Assembly: GCF_024171645.1 (NCBI RefSeq)
Contig: NZ_JALKAC010000005.1
Coordinates: 294,743 to 358,742, forward strand
Reading direction: 5' to 3'
DNA from: Flavobacterium sp. HSC-32F16
GTDB taxonomy: Bacteria; Bacteroidota; Bacteroidia; Flavobacteriales; Flavobacteriaceae
Length of the DNA: 64,000 bases
Shown here: one piece after another, positions 16,716 to 25,469 of the stretch
Layout: each line of letters begins with the position of its first letter
Numbering within the stretch: position 1 is the stretch's first letter
Position numbers and translations under genes: made by a program
Notes under the pieces: model-generated
Database searches by the model: none
Told to the model about the DNA's origin: nothing
What the model saw: the letters and a program-made list of their open reading frames with translations, nothing else

Positions 16716-18722
16716 TTACAATTTTTTAAATCTAATAGCTGTTCCGCCAGCTCCTCCTAATTTTAATTTCAGCGAATCGGATGATTTTACGGTTTTCTTC
16801 GAAATTGCAACTGCTTCCGGATTGTGTTTTTGATCTGTTCCTTCGGCATCAGCATAAATCTGAGCTTCGTAATTTGCATTTTTATCTAAAAACGAAAGTG
16901 AAACTTCCAGTTCTCTTGGGTTTTCATTTGTGATACTTCCTAAAAACCAATCAGCGCTGTTTCTGTCTTTACGGGCTGTTGTGATGTATTGACCAATTTC
17001 TCCGTTTAATACTTTAGTATCTTCCCAATCTGTCGGTACATCTTTTAAGAATTGTAAAGCTGGTTTTCCTTCGTAGTTTTCAGGAAGATCAGCCAGCATT
17101 TGAATTGGAGAATAAGTGGTCACATAAATCGCCAATTGCTGACCAACGGTTCCCTGAATTCTTTTTCCCGGATAACCTTGTTTTACCTCAACATCAAAAA
17201 TTCCCGGTGTAAAATCCATTGGTCCCGAAAGTAATCTTGTAAACGGAATAATGCTTAAATGGTTTGGCGGATTTCCTTCGCTCCATGCATTGTATTCTTG
17301 TCCGCGCGCTGCTTCTCTCGAAACCATGTTTGGAAAAGTTCTTCTTTCTCCCGTATCTTTTATCGATTCGTGGTATAAAACAGCCAAATCATATTCTGCT
17401 GCTTTTTCTAAAATATATCTGAAATAATTTACTCCAAACTGCCCGAAGTGCATTTCTTTCATATTCAATTTAGAACCTACGTGACCAATTTTTACGGTAT
17501 GAATTCCCAGTTTTTTGTATAAGGCAAAACCTTCGTCAACTTGTTTTAAGTAATTAATCAGGTTTGAACCTGTTTCATGATAACCGATTAATTCGATGTT
17601 CTTTTTCTTTCCATACTCTACAACTTTTTCTAAGTCGAAATTGTCTGCGTTTTTGGTGAAACTAAACATGTGCATTCTGTTTTCATACCAACCCGGCGTC
17701 CAGCCTTTGTTCCAGCCTTCGATCAATAAATGATGAAAACCTTCTTTTGCCGTGAAGTCAATATACTCCTCGGCGTGTTTTGTAGTTGCGCCTTGTTTGT
17801 CGCTTTCCCAAAAAGTGTATTTTCCAATGTGCATTCCCCACCAAATTCCTAAATATTTATAGGGTTTGAAATAGCTGTTTGTATTTTTTAATTTGTTTGG
17901 TTCATTCAGATTTAAAATCAAATAAGAAGTGATTAAATCGGTTGGTTTTTCTCCAATTTGAATTGTTCTCCAAGAAGAAGTGAAGGTATCTTTTACACGA
18001 ACTTTTACGCCGTCTGACCACGGAACCAAATCGGTTTTAAGTTGTGTTCCAACATTGTTTACCAAAGTTGTACTGGCATAATCAATTAGATTTGCTTCGT
18101 GAAAACTCAAGGCTAATCCGCTTTTACTTTCTATTGTAAGCGGGGTTAAAACGGTGTCCAGTTTACTAACCGGTGCTGCTTCAAACAAATATTCGTCGCG
18201 GTTTTCTCTATTGGCCGGAATCCACCATGCTTTTCCATCTTCTTTTAAATTAAAAGTCGTTTTTTCATCCATAATGAAAATACTGTCTTTTACATTTTGT
18301 TTTGGATATACATATCGAAATGCAACTCCGTCATCGAAAGCTCTAAACTGAATTTCGAGTTTACGTTTGTTTCCTGTTTTTTGCTGTAACTCTACAGATA
18401 ACTGATTATAATGATTTCTGATATTTTTCTTTTCTCCCCAAACTTGTTCCCAAGTTTCATCAAAAGTGGAATTTTTGACATTTTTGATTTCAAAATTGGT
18501 ACTGAAATCTTCATTTCCTTTCAATAAAAATCCTAAATCCGATGGTGTAATTACTTCGGTTTTTCCGTGTGAAACGGCATATTTCGGGGCATTTTTTACA
18601 AGCTCAAATTTGATTTTATTTTGTCCGTTTGGCGAAGCGAGTTCGTAAGCGTTTTTTGCTTTTTGGCTGTAGCCAATCGAAACTGAAAGTAATAAAGCGG
18701 GAAAAATCAGGTGTTTTTTCAT
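16716..18722 (-). CDS. GH97 glycosidase, inverting alpha-glucosidase type
   Basis: This 668-residue protein has a signal peptide (MKKHLIFPALLLSVSIGYSQ), an N-terminal beta-sandwich, a barrel with LLIEGWNKGWTPGW (near 332) and the block TGERRTFPNMVSREAARGQE (from about 455), and a C-terminal beta domain with GGAGGTAIRF. At the site where retaining GH97 alpha-galactosidases carry the nucleophile Asp, this protein has Gly (HTVKIGHVG, near 411) and keeps Glu residues on the other strands. That is the inverting, SusB-like arrangement. It therefore probably cleaves alpha-glucosides, but family members vary and the true substrate in a xyloglucan locus is uncertain. Confidence 0.88.
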   Translation of the reverse strand: MKKHLIFPALLLSVSIGYSQKAKNAYELASPNGQNKIKFELVKNAPKYAVSHGKTEVITPSDLGFLLKGNEDFSTNFEIKNVKNSTFDETWEQVWGEKKNIRNHYNQLSVELQQKTGNKRKLEIQFRAFDDGVAFRYVYPKQNVKDSIFIMDEKTTFNLKEDGKAWWIPANRENRDEYLFEAAPVSKLDTVLTPLTIESKSGLALSFHEANLIDYASTTLVNNVGTQLKTDLVPWSDGVKVRVKDTFTSSWRTIQIGEKPTDLITSYLILNLNEPNKLKNTNSYFKPYKYLGIWWGMHIGKYTFWESDKQGATTKHAEEYIDFTAKEGFHHLLIEGWNKGWTPGWYENRMHMFSFTKNADNFDLEKVVEYGKKKNIELIGYHETGSNLINYLKQVDEGFALYKKLGIHTVKIGHVGSKLNMKEMHFGQFGVNYFRYILEKAAEYDLAVLYHESIKDTGERRTFPNMVSREAARGQEYNAWSEGNPPNHLSIIPFTRLLSGPMDFTPGIFDVEVKQGYPGKRIQGTVGQQLAIYVTTYSPIQMLADLPENYEGKPALQFLKDVPTDWEDTKVLNGEIGQYITTARKDRNSADWFLGSITNENPRELEVSLSFLDKNANYEAQIYADAEGTDQKHNPEAVAISKKTVKSSDSLKLKLGGAGGTAIRFKKL

Positions 18723-18749
18723 GATATTTTTCTTAATTCATTTTTTAAT

Positions 18750-18977
18750 AAATCGGGCGTTGGCAGGGCTTTCACCCGATTTAGAAACTCAACAAAAACT
18801 TATTTTTATCCCTTGTTGGGATTGTTTTTTAGGCCACAGATTTCACAGATTAAAATGTTTATTTTTTAATTCTTTGTGTTTATTTTTTTCAAGCAGATTT
18901 TTTAATTTTTCTAATCTGTGACTTTTTTTGCCACGAATTACAGCAATTATCACAAATTCAATTCGTGCAATTCGTGG
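18750..18977. repeat. Cluster of four palindromic intergenic elements between GH31 and GH97
   Basis: Four inverted pairs follow one another: AAATCGGG/CCCGATTT (18750-18782), ATCCC/GGGAT (18808-18822), CACAGATTA/TAATCTGTG (18844-18920) and CCACGAATT/AATTCGTGG (18931-18977, with a further inner pair). The last two resemble widespread flavobacterial intergenic repeats. No coding features are seen; the plus-strand frames here are by-products. Confidence 0.65.
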
Positions 18978-18985
18978 GAAACTTT

Positions 18986-21385
18986 TTATTTTATCCACTC
19001 GGTTTTAAAAGTGGTTTTTCCGTTTAATGGATTTGCAGCTACTTCAAAATTGTTTCCAGTTTTGTTCACTTTTATTTCTTGTACTGCATCGCCTTCTGGT
19101 AAAAATACTTTGGCTGTCGCCGAAGTGTTTTTGTCGCTTGCGTAAACTTTCAAAGTCAACTTGCTCCAATCCATATCTTTTGTAGACTGCGCTAAACCGA
19201 TGTGCGGAATTGCAGTTCCATCTTTGATTAAAACGATAATTGGTATTTCACCCGCTTTGATTTTATGCCAGCCCGATTGATACACTTTTTTAGTTTGGTA
19301 ATCGATCCAAGTTCCTTCCGGAAGGTAAACGTCTCTTTCTTCAACCTCTTCAAAAAGCGGTGCAACCAACATACTTGAACCAAATAAATATTGATTATCA
19401 ACTAACCAAGCTCCCGGATCGTTTGGATATTCTACAAATAAAGCACGCATCATTGGCAATCCTTTTTGAGAACTTTCTTTTGCCTGAGCGTAGATATATG
19501 GCATTAATTCGTAACGCATATTATCTGCTTTTCTAAATCCTTCCAAGAAATCTTTGCTGTACAACCAAGGTTCGCGAGGCGGTTCTCCGTGGCTTCGTAC
19601 GTGTGAAGTCAACATTCCGAATGGTGTCCATCTTCTGTAAATGTTCTCAGGAGATTTAGTTGCAAATCCTCCAACATCATGACTCCAAAAACTGAATCCG
19701 CTTAAACCTAATGAAAGTCCGCCGCGTAATTCTGCCGACATCGCTCCGTTTGTAGTTTCAGAATCTCCTCCCCAATGTAAAGGATAACGCTGTGATCCTG
19801 CCCAAGTACTTCTCGCCCAGATTAACGTATATCCTTTTTCTTTTTGAGTGATTTCTGCAACTGCTTTATTGTATCGTAATGGATATAAATTATGTTCGTA
19901 GAAACCGGTTCTACCAGAATGGTAAATTCCGTCTGGCGGAGCAGCTTCTCCAAAATCTACTTTGAAAACGGCAACGCCTTCATCAAATAATTTTTTCAAT
20001 TTACCTTGGTACCAAGTTACCGTTTCCGGATTTGAGAAATCTAAAACAGCATCTTCGTACGGAAGATTTCCTTTTCTGTCTCTTACGGCTAAATTTTTAT
20101 CCATGATTTCAGGAAACAAAGTATTCTTTGGCGTGAAATAAGGCAATTGCCAAAGACAAACCTGGAAACCGTCTTTCTTTAAATCAGACATCATTTTTGT
20201 CGCGTCTGGGAAACGAGATTTTGCAAACTCGTAATTGTTTCTCCAATCTACATCAAACCAGCCGGTATCGAAGTGAATAACATCTGTTGGGATTTTGTAT
20301 TTACGTAAATCTCTGGCTACTTCACGTCCTTCTTTTTCAGAGAAATAAGTAATTCTACTCATCCAGAAACCGAAAGACCAAAGTGGTGGCATTGCCGCTT
20401 TTCCAGTCAAATTCGTGTATTGGTCTAAGATATCTTTTGGTTCTCCGATAAAGAAAAACAAATCAGCTTCGTCGTCTCCAATGTACATTTCGTTAGCACT
20501 TGAAAAGTATTTTCCGAAGTCAACTGTAATTGGTGTTGAATGATGCATAAAAACCCCATAACCACGGCTGCTCATGTAAAACGGAATTGGTTTGTACATG
20601 GTTTCATTTTGGATTCCGTTGGCGTCATCCGTCCATAAAACTACTTTTGAACCGCGTTTGTTGAATTGCGTGAATGATTCTCCACAGCCAAATATTTTCT
20701 CATCTGGTTCTAAGCTGAAAGCCGCGCCCATACTTCTTGAATAATCGCTGTTTCTGCGAACATAAGAAAACGGAAGTGTGGGTGTATATGTATTTTTAAA
20801 ATCGGTATCGTGAAGTGTGCTTGTCAATAATTTCCCTTTTTCATCGTAGATTTTTACGTGCCAAGGTTTTGTCAAAATTTCAACTTTTCCGTGTTTGCTT
20901 GTATAACTGTGACCGCCTTCAATTTTAGCATATTTCCATAATTCAGGATGATTTGGCGCAACGCCGTCAACCAGCATTAGAGATTCTTTTTGCGGATGAA
21001 ATTGCGGTCCTGAAGTCGTTTTTATTCTAACTGTTCGATCTGAAACAAATTGAATTTCGAATGGTAAAACAGGAGATTCTGCATATTCAGTTGTTGGAAA
21101 TTCGTTTGCTTTTTCCACATCCGGTTTCATCATCATGTTGTTGAAAGCCTGACGTGTTTTATAATTGTATCGCAGATATTTGATTGTTCCTTTTCCCGTT
21201 GCAGGATCAAAAGAAGCCAATTCGTCTGCGAAATAAAAAGTATTCAGATAATTCTGAAAATCTTTACTGATATCTATTGGAGCATTCAGTACGTCTGCAT
21301 TTTGGATTTGAGCTGATGCTTTTGGCGTCAAAACAAATCCAAGCATAAAAGCTGAAAACAATGTGGTTAGTGATGTGTTTTTCAT
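18986..21385 (-). CDS. GH31 alpha-xylosidase
   Basis: With the ATG at 21385 the protein has a good signal peptide (MKNTSLTTLFSAFMLGFVLT then PKASAQ). The longer frame from 21424 places its first codons inside a palindromic repeat and is rejected. The GH31 barrel has the nucleophile Asp in VFKVDFGEAAPPDG (near residue 476) and the acid/base Asp in LHWGGDSETTNGA (near 539). The sequence HNLYPLRYNKAV after the nucleophile is typical of YicI-like alpha-xylosidases. It should remove alpha-1,6-linked xylose from the non-reducing end of xyloglucan oligosaccharides in the periplasm, alternating with the GH3 enzyme. Confidence 0.92.
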   Translation of the reverse strand: MKNTSLTTLFSAFMLGFVLTPKASAQIQNADVLNAPIDISKDFQNYLNTFYFADELASFDPATGKGTIKYLRYNYKTRQAFNNMMMKPDVEKANEFPTTEYAESPVLPFEIQFVSDRTVRIKTTSGPQFHPQKESLMLVDGVAPNHPELWKYAKIEGGHSYTSKHGKVEILTKPWHVKIYDEKGKLLTSTLHDTDFKNTYTPTLPFSYVRRNSDYSRSMGAAFSLEPDEKIFGCGESFTQFNKRGSKVVLWTDDANGIQNETMYKPIPFYMSSRGYGVFMHHSTPITVDFGKYFSSANEMYIGDDEADLFFFIGEPKDILDQYTNLTGKAAMPPLWSFGFWMSRITYFSEKEGREVARDLRKYKIPTDVIHFDTGWFDVDWRNNYEFAKSRFPDATKMMSDLKKDGFQVCLWQLPYFTPKNTLFPEIMDKNLAVRDRKGNLPYEDAVLDFSNPETVTWYQGKLKKLFDEGVAVFKVDFGEAAPPDGIYHSGRTGFYEHNLYPLRYNKAVAEITQKEKGYTLIWARSTWAGSQRYPLHWGGDSETTNGAMSAELRGGLSLGLSGFSFWSHDVGGFATKSPENIYRRWTPFGMLTSHVRSHGEPPREPWLYSKDFLEGFRKADNMRYELMPYIYAQAKESSQKGLPMMRALFVEYPNDPGAWLVDNQYLFGSSMLVAPLFEEVEERDVYLPEGTWIDYQTKKVYQSGWHKIKAGEIPIIVLIKDGTAIPHIGLAQSTKDMDWSKLTLKVYASDKNTSATAKVFLPEGDAVQEIKVNKTGNNFEVAANPLNGKTTFKTEWIK

Positions 21386-21405
21386 TAGTTTAGTTTTTGC
21401 ATTTC

Positions 21406-21502
21406 GTTCCTGTAAGGTTTTCAAAACCTTGTAGGTTTACTATTTTTTATTCTATACTTTACTATTTATACCTACAAGGTTTTGAAAACCTTGCAGGAAC
21501 GT
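21406..21502. repeat. Inverted pair of palindromes between GH2 and GH31
   Basis: The 32-base arms 21406-21437 and 21471-21502 are reverse complements with one mismatch, separated by 33 AT-rich bases. Each arm is itself a palindrome around AAGGTTTTCAAAACCTT. The element can form one very long stem or two separate hairpins in the PUL transcript. Confidence 0.8.
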
Positions 21503-21508
21503 AACTTA

Positions 21509-23992
21509 TTATTCTGCTGTAATTACGATTGTGGCTTGTTTTAGTCCATTCGCTTTAGCAGTCAATTCTAATCTTCCAGATTGATCTCCAGATTGTACAA
21601 TTACCAGACATTTTCCTGCTAACGCCGTATGTTTATTTCCTTTATACGATTCGTGGCTAACTGGATCACCGCTGCAAACGCCAACAATTTTTCCGTTTCC
21701 TTTTAAAGAGAAATTAATTTCGTTATTGGCATTTGGAGCCAAAGTTCCTTTATCATCTAAAATATCAACTGTAATAAATGACAAATCGTTTTTATCAGCT
21801 TTGATGGTACTTCTGTCTGCTGTCAGTTTTAATTGAGATGGATTTCCAGCTGTTTTGATTTCTTTTTCTAAAACCACTTTTCCACCTTTACGAGAAATTG
21901 CTTTTAAAGTTCCCGCTTCAAAAGGAATTCGCCACATTACGTGTAAATCGTCTCCTTTTTTGCTTCTTTTTCCAACTGATTTTCCGTTTACGAAAAGTTC
22001 AACCTCATCAGCTTTATTGTAATAAGCCCAAACATCAACAGTTTGTCCAGCTTTCCAATTCCAATGCGGAAAAATGTGAAGAACGGTTTTATCTGTCCAT
22101 TCACTTTGGTACATATAATACACGTCTTTCGGGAAACCGGCTAAATCTGCAATTCCGAAATACGAACTGATTGACGGCCATTCGTAAGGAGTTGGTTCTC
22201 CGATATAATCGAAACCTGTCCAAATGTACATTCCAGAAAGGAAATCGTGTTTTTTAATGACTTTCCAAGTCGCTTCGTGCGTAGAACCCCAAGGAGTCTG
22301 AACCTGATCGTAAGCTGAAACTGTATTTCCAGGATTTCCTCCATCAAATTTTTTATCCCAACTAACTGGCCATTTTTTGATAGTATCTGAAACCGCATCA
22401 TAATAACCTCTAGTTTGTAAACCTGAAGTAGTTTCGGTTGCGATGAAAGGCGTGTTTGGAAAGTTTTTTAAATGATGTTCGTACGTTTGATGCGCATAAT
22501 TGTATCCGATTAAATCTAAAACTCCAGATCCTGCAAGCGGATTAATTGATACGTCTTTTTTCTCAAATTGTAAAGTTACCGCATCAATATTCATGTTTAC
22601 CGGCGGATTCATCGCTGCGGTCAACGGACGTGTTTTATCGTATTGACGCGTAATTGCCGCTAATTCTTTGGCAATTTCAACCCCTTTTTCATTCCATTGT
22701 TCCGGAATTTCATTTCCGATGCTCCAAACAAAAATACTTGGATGATTTCGGTCGCGAAGCAATTGATCAATTAGATCTTTTTTGTGCCATTTGTCCCAAT
22801 CGTTTCCGTAATCGTATTTGGTTTTGGTTTGTTTCCACATGTCGAAAGCTTCATCCATGACAATGAAACCCATTTTATCGCAAAGGTCTAAAAGTTCTGG
22901 AGCTGGAGGATTATGAGAAGTTCTGATTCCGTTTACCCCCATTTCTTTCATGATTTCCAATTGACGTTCGATAGCGCGCGTATTAATCGCCGAACCTAAC
23001 GGACCTAAATCGTGATGTAAACAAACACCTTTTATTTTGACCTGTTTTCCATTCAAAATAAAACCTTTGTTTAAGTCAAATTTAAAATCTCTGATTCCGA
23101 AATTGGTTTTGTATTGATCGATGATTTTATCGTCAAGCGAAATTTCGGTAACTGCTGTGTACAATTCTGGTTTTTCAACCGACCATAAAATCGGCGTTTC
23201 AACTTCTGCCGATTGTTTTAGGGTTTGATTGGCATTGGCACCGATTGTTATATTTTGAGTAACTGATGTTACTTTGGTATCTTCTTTAAAAATAGTAGTC
23301 GTTACAACTGCCTTTTTTTCTTCAGCGTATTGATTCTGAATAGTTGTTTCAAAATTAATCGAAGCTTTTTCTGCTGTAACTTTTGGAGTTGTAATATACG
23401 TTCCCCATTGTCCTACATGAAGTTTATCTGTCGTTTCGATCCAGACATTTCTAAAAATTCCTGAACCCGAATACCAGCGTGAATTGGGTTGTTTTGAATT
23501 GTCAACCTTAACAATTATTTCGTTGTTTTTATCTCCGTAGTTTAAATATGAGGAGATTTCATATTGAAAACCTATATATCCGTTTGGACGTTTTCCTAAA
23601 TAATGTCCATTTATCCAGACTTCGCTGTCTTTGTAAACGCCGTCAAAAGTAATAGATGTTATTTTTGTGCTGTCTTCTGCAGCGACTTTAAAAGTTTTTT
23701 TGTACCAGCCTAAACCGCCGTTTAATGCTCCGCCTCCATAACCTGCCGGACTTTTTTCGTCAAATTTTCCTTCGATGCTCCAATCGTGAGGCACATCTAA
23801 AGTTCTCCATTTTGTTGAAGTTCCAATTGTATCTTTATCGATGATGCTGTCATTAAGATGAAAACTCCAATCTGAATTGAAAGAAACTTTTCGGTTCTCA
23901 AATTTTTGATTGTTTGATGTTTCACATGCTGTCAATAAAAGAAAGCCTGCGATTAATAATCCTAGTTTTTTATATGAAGTGATCTGCAGCAT
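21509..23992 (-). CDS. GH2 beta-galactosidase
   Basis: This 827-residue lipoprotein (lipobox LLTAC, Cys near residue 23) has the GH2 order: jelly-roll sugar-binding domain with LDVPHDWSIEGKF, Ig-like domain, TIM barrel and two C-terminal beta domains. The acid/base Glu lies in WSIGNEIPEQW (near 427) and the nucleophile Glu in FIATETTSGLQTRG (near 520). In xyloglucan loci the GH2 enzyme removes beta-1,2-linked galactose from xylose after fucose and acetyl groups are gone. It is the first enzyme gene after the glycan-binding protein gene and is separated from it by a hairpin. Confidence 0.92.
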   Translation of the reverse strand: MLQITSYKKLGLLIAGFLLLTACETSNNQKFENRKVSFNSDWSFHLNDSIIDKDTIGTSTKWRTLDVPHDWSIEGKFDEKSPAGYGGGALNGGLGWYKKTFKVAAEDSTKITSITFDGVYKDSEVWINGHYLGKRPNGYIGFQYEISSYLNYGDKNNEIIVKVDNSKQPNSRWYSGSGIFRNVWIETTDKLHVGQWGTYITTPKVTAEKASINFETTIQNQYAEEKKAVVTTTIFKEDTKVTSVTQNITIGANANQTLKQSAEVETPILWSVEKPELYTAVTEISLDDKIIDQYKTNFGIRDFKFDLNKGFILNGKQVKIKGVCLHHDLGPLGSAINTRAIERQLEIMKEMGVNGIRTSHNPPAPELLDLCDKMGFIVMDEAFDMWKQTKTKYDYGNDWDKWHKKDLIDQLLRDRNHPSIFVWSIGNEIPEQWNEKGVEIAKELAAITRQYDKTRPLTAAMNPPVNMNIDAVTLQFEKKDVSINPLAGSGVLDLIGYNYAHQTYEHHLKNFPNTPFIATETTSGLQTRGYYDAVSDTIKKWPVSWDKKFDGGNPGNTVSAYDQVQTPWGSTHEATWKVIKKHDFLSGMYIWTGFDYIGEPTPYEWPSISSYFGIADLAGFPKDVYYMYQSEWTDKTVLHIFPHWNWKAGQTVDVWAYYNKADEVELFVNGKSVGKRSKKGDDLHVMWRIPFEAGTLKAISRKGGKVVLEKEIKTAGNPSQLKLTADRSTIKADKNDLSFITVDILDDKGTLAPNANNEINFSLKGNGKIVGVCSGDPVSHESYKGNKHTALAGKCLVIVQSGDQSGRLELTAKANGLKQATIVITAE

Positions 23993-24010
23993 TGTTTTGT
24001 AAATTTTAAA

Positions 24011-24046
24011 TAACCCGGAAGCAGTTTTAATACTGCTTCCAAGTTA
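24011..24046. repeat. Hairpin between the SGBP gene and GH2
   Basis: GGAAGCAGT (24017-24025) pairs with ACTGCTTCC (24032-24040), and outer TAAC with GTTA, leaving two C-A mismatches. It lies 25 bases after the SGBP stop on the minus strand and could stabilise or partly end the susCD-SGBP transcript, a common way to make the binding proteins more abundant than the enzymes. Confidence 0.65.
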
Positions 24047-24071
24047 TTAGTAAAATGAAATCTATTAATTT

Positions 24072-25448
24072 TTATGGAATTATATAGTGGAATACAAACC
24101 ATTCGTCTTTTCCTTCATCATAAGAGGTTCCAAACCAAATACCTTTTTGAAGGAAATCAGTATTATAAGCTTTTACAACTTTAATAACATTGACTGTTGG
24201 ATTCATCCAGCTTGTCGAATTTTGTATAAGCGTATTACTTCCTAAATTAATTTCATTCTTTGCTTCATCAATTGTAAATAATCCTGTGGTTACTACTCCG
24301 TTTTGGCTTCGGGTGTAATTAAGTTTACCTCCAAACTGATCAAAACGAATCCATGAATTATCTGCTGCTTCTGCCCAGTCATCATTCCATCCCCAGTTGT
24401 AAGAACTATTAGCATCTGTTGTCCATCCTTTTCCTTTTCCTAACCAGTCAATCGGATTACCTTTTCCGTCTAAACTCCAAACTCTTCCTGCACCAACTCC
24501 TCCGGTAATCATTTTTAATAATTCGCCTGAAGCAAAAGTTGGGTCAAAACCTTCATCGTAAGTTGGTCCTGTAACAGGCGGTACATAACTGTCTGCATAT
24601 TCTTTTGAAACAAAGTTCCAGATATACCACCAAGGTCCTTCGCTGTTGGTTCTTAAAATGGCAATTCTTAACTGGTTTTCAGTAAGTTTTAAGATCTTGA
24701 TGTTATTATTCCAATTACTTGCGTTTGCAATATAATTGTCTGGTCTTAAAATTGTTGCTCCTGTTGTAGTTAAAGTATGCGTATTAATATCTAAGAAATA
24801 AGTACCGCTTTCTTTAAGTGTTCCGTCAGCTTCATGAACTTTCATAAATGGCCCTCCTTCAAGGCTGAAAGTCATTGTTCTTCCCCAGTGCATATCTGCA
24901 TCTGTACTTGAATTTGCATTACCTTCAGGTTCCCAGTTTGGCGTAAAGTTGTTCCATTCAACTGGTAATTCTGGTTTATTTGGATCAGCAAAAGACATTG
25001 CTCCAGGAGCCATTCCGTATTTACCATTGTCAGCAATCCAAACTTTTTGTTTTCCTACTCCTCCAGACAAGGCCGTCCAAAGCGGATCATTAACATAATT
25101 TAAATTATCCTGACTTACAGTTACGGTTACAGGATCTAGTTCTACAATTCCGCCTCCGGTTACAGCTGAGATTTTTATCGTATAATTTCCTTTAAAGGCA
25201 TATTGTACAGTTTCTACCGCTTTGTCTGATTTTCCGGTTACATAATCCCAATTTAGCACAACTCCCGGAGTTGTATTTTTTAAGATTACGGTATTTCCTC
25301 CCGGATCTTTTACTAAATCCTGAGTGATTTCAAAATGTATATCCGATTTATCTAGCGCACCGTCTAAAGAATAACTATCAGGCGAACAAGATGATACCAG
25401 CATTGCCAGCATCAAAAATGATGTAATTAATACTTTTATATTTTTCAT
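24072..25448 (-). CDS. Surface glycan-binding lipoprotein (SGBP)
   Basis: The 458-residue product has a lipoprotein signal (MKNIKVLITSFLMLAMLVSS then CSPDSY). An N-terminal PKD/Ig-like domain (about residues 35-110, with GNYTIKISAVT) is followed by two homologous beta domains, each opening with an LxGGVG..VW motif (near residues 128 and 315) and holding many Trp residues. The position directly after susD marks it as the SusE/SusF-like binding protein that captures the polysaccharide on the cell surface. The paired domains suggest an internal duplication. The exact ligand site cannot be read from sequence. Confidence 0.85.
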   Translation of the reverse strand: MKNIKVLITSFLMLAMLVSSCSPDSYSLDGALDKSDIHFEITQDLVKDPGGNTVILKNTTPGVVLNWDYVTGKSDKAVETVQYAFKGNYTIKISAVTGGGIVELDPVTVTVSQDNLNYVNDPLWTALSGGVGKQKVWIADNGKYGMAPGAMSFADPNKPELPVEWNNFTPNWEPEGNANSSTDADMHWGRTMTFSLEGGPFMKVHEADGTLKESGTYFLDINTHTLTTTGATILRPDNYIANASNWNNNIKILKLTENQLRIAILRTNSEGPWWYIWNFVSKEYADSYVPPVTGPTYDEGFDPTFASGELLKMITGGVGAGRVWSLDGKGNPIDWLGKGKGWTTDANSSYNWGWNDDWAEAADNSWIRFDQFGGKLNYTRSQNGVVTTGLFTIDEAKNEINLGSNTLIQNSTSWMNPTVNVIKVVKAYNTDFLQKGIWFGTSYDEGKDEWFVFHYIIP

Positions 25449-25469
25449 TTGTTTCTTTTTTAGTTAAAA

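Noticed and set aside
18721..19145. Plus-strand frames between GH97 and GH31
   Set aside because: They are built from palindromic intergenic repeats and show no protein family.
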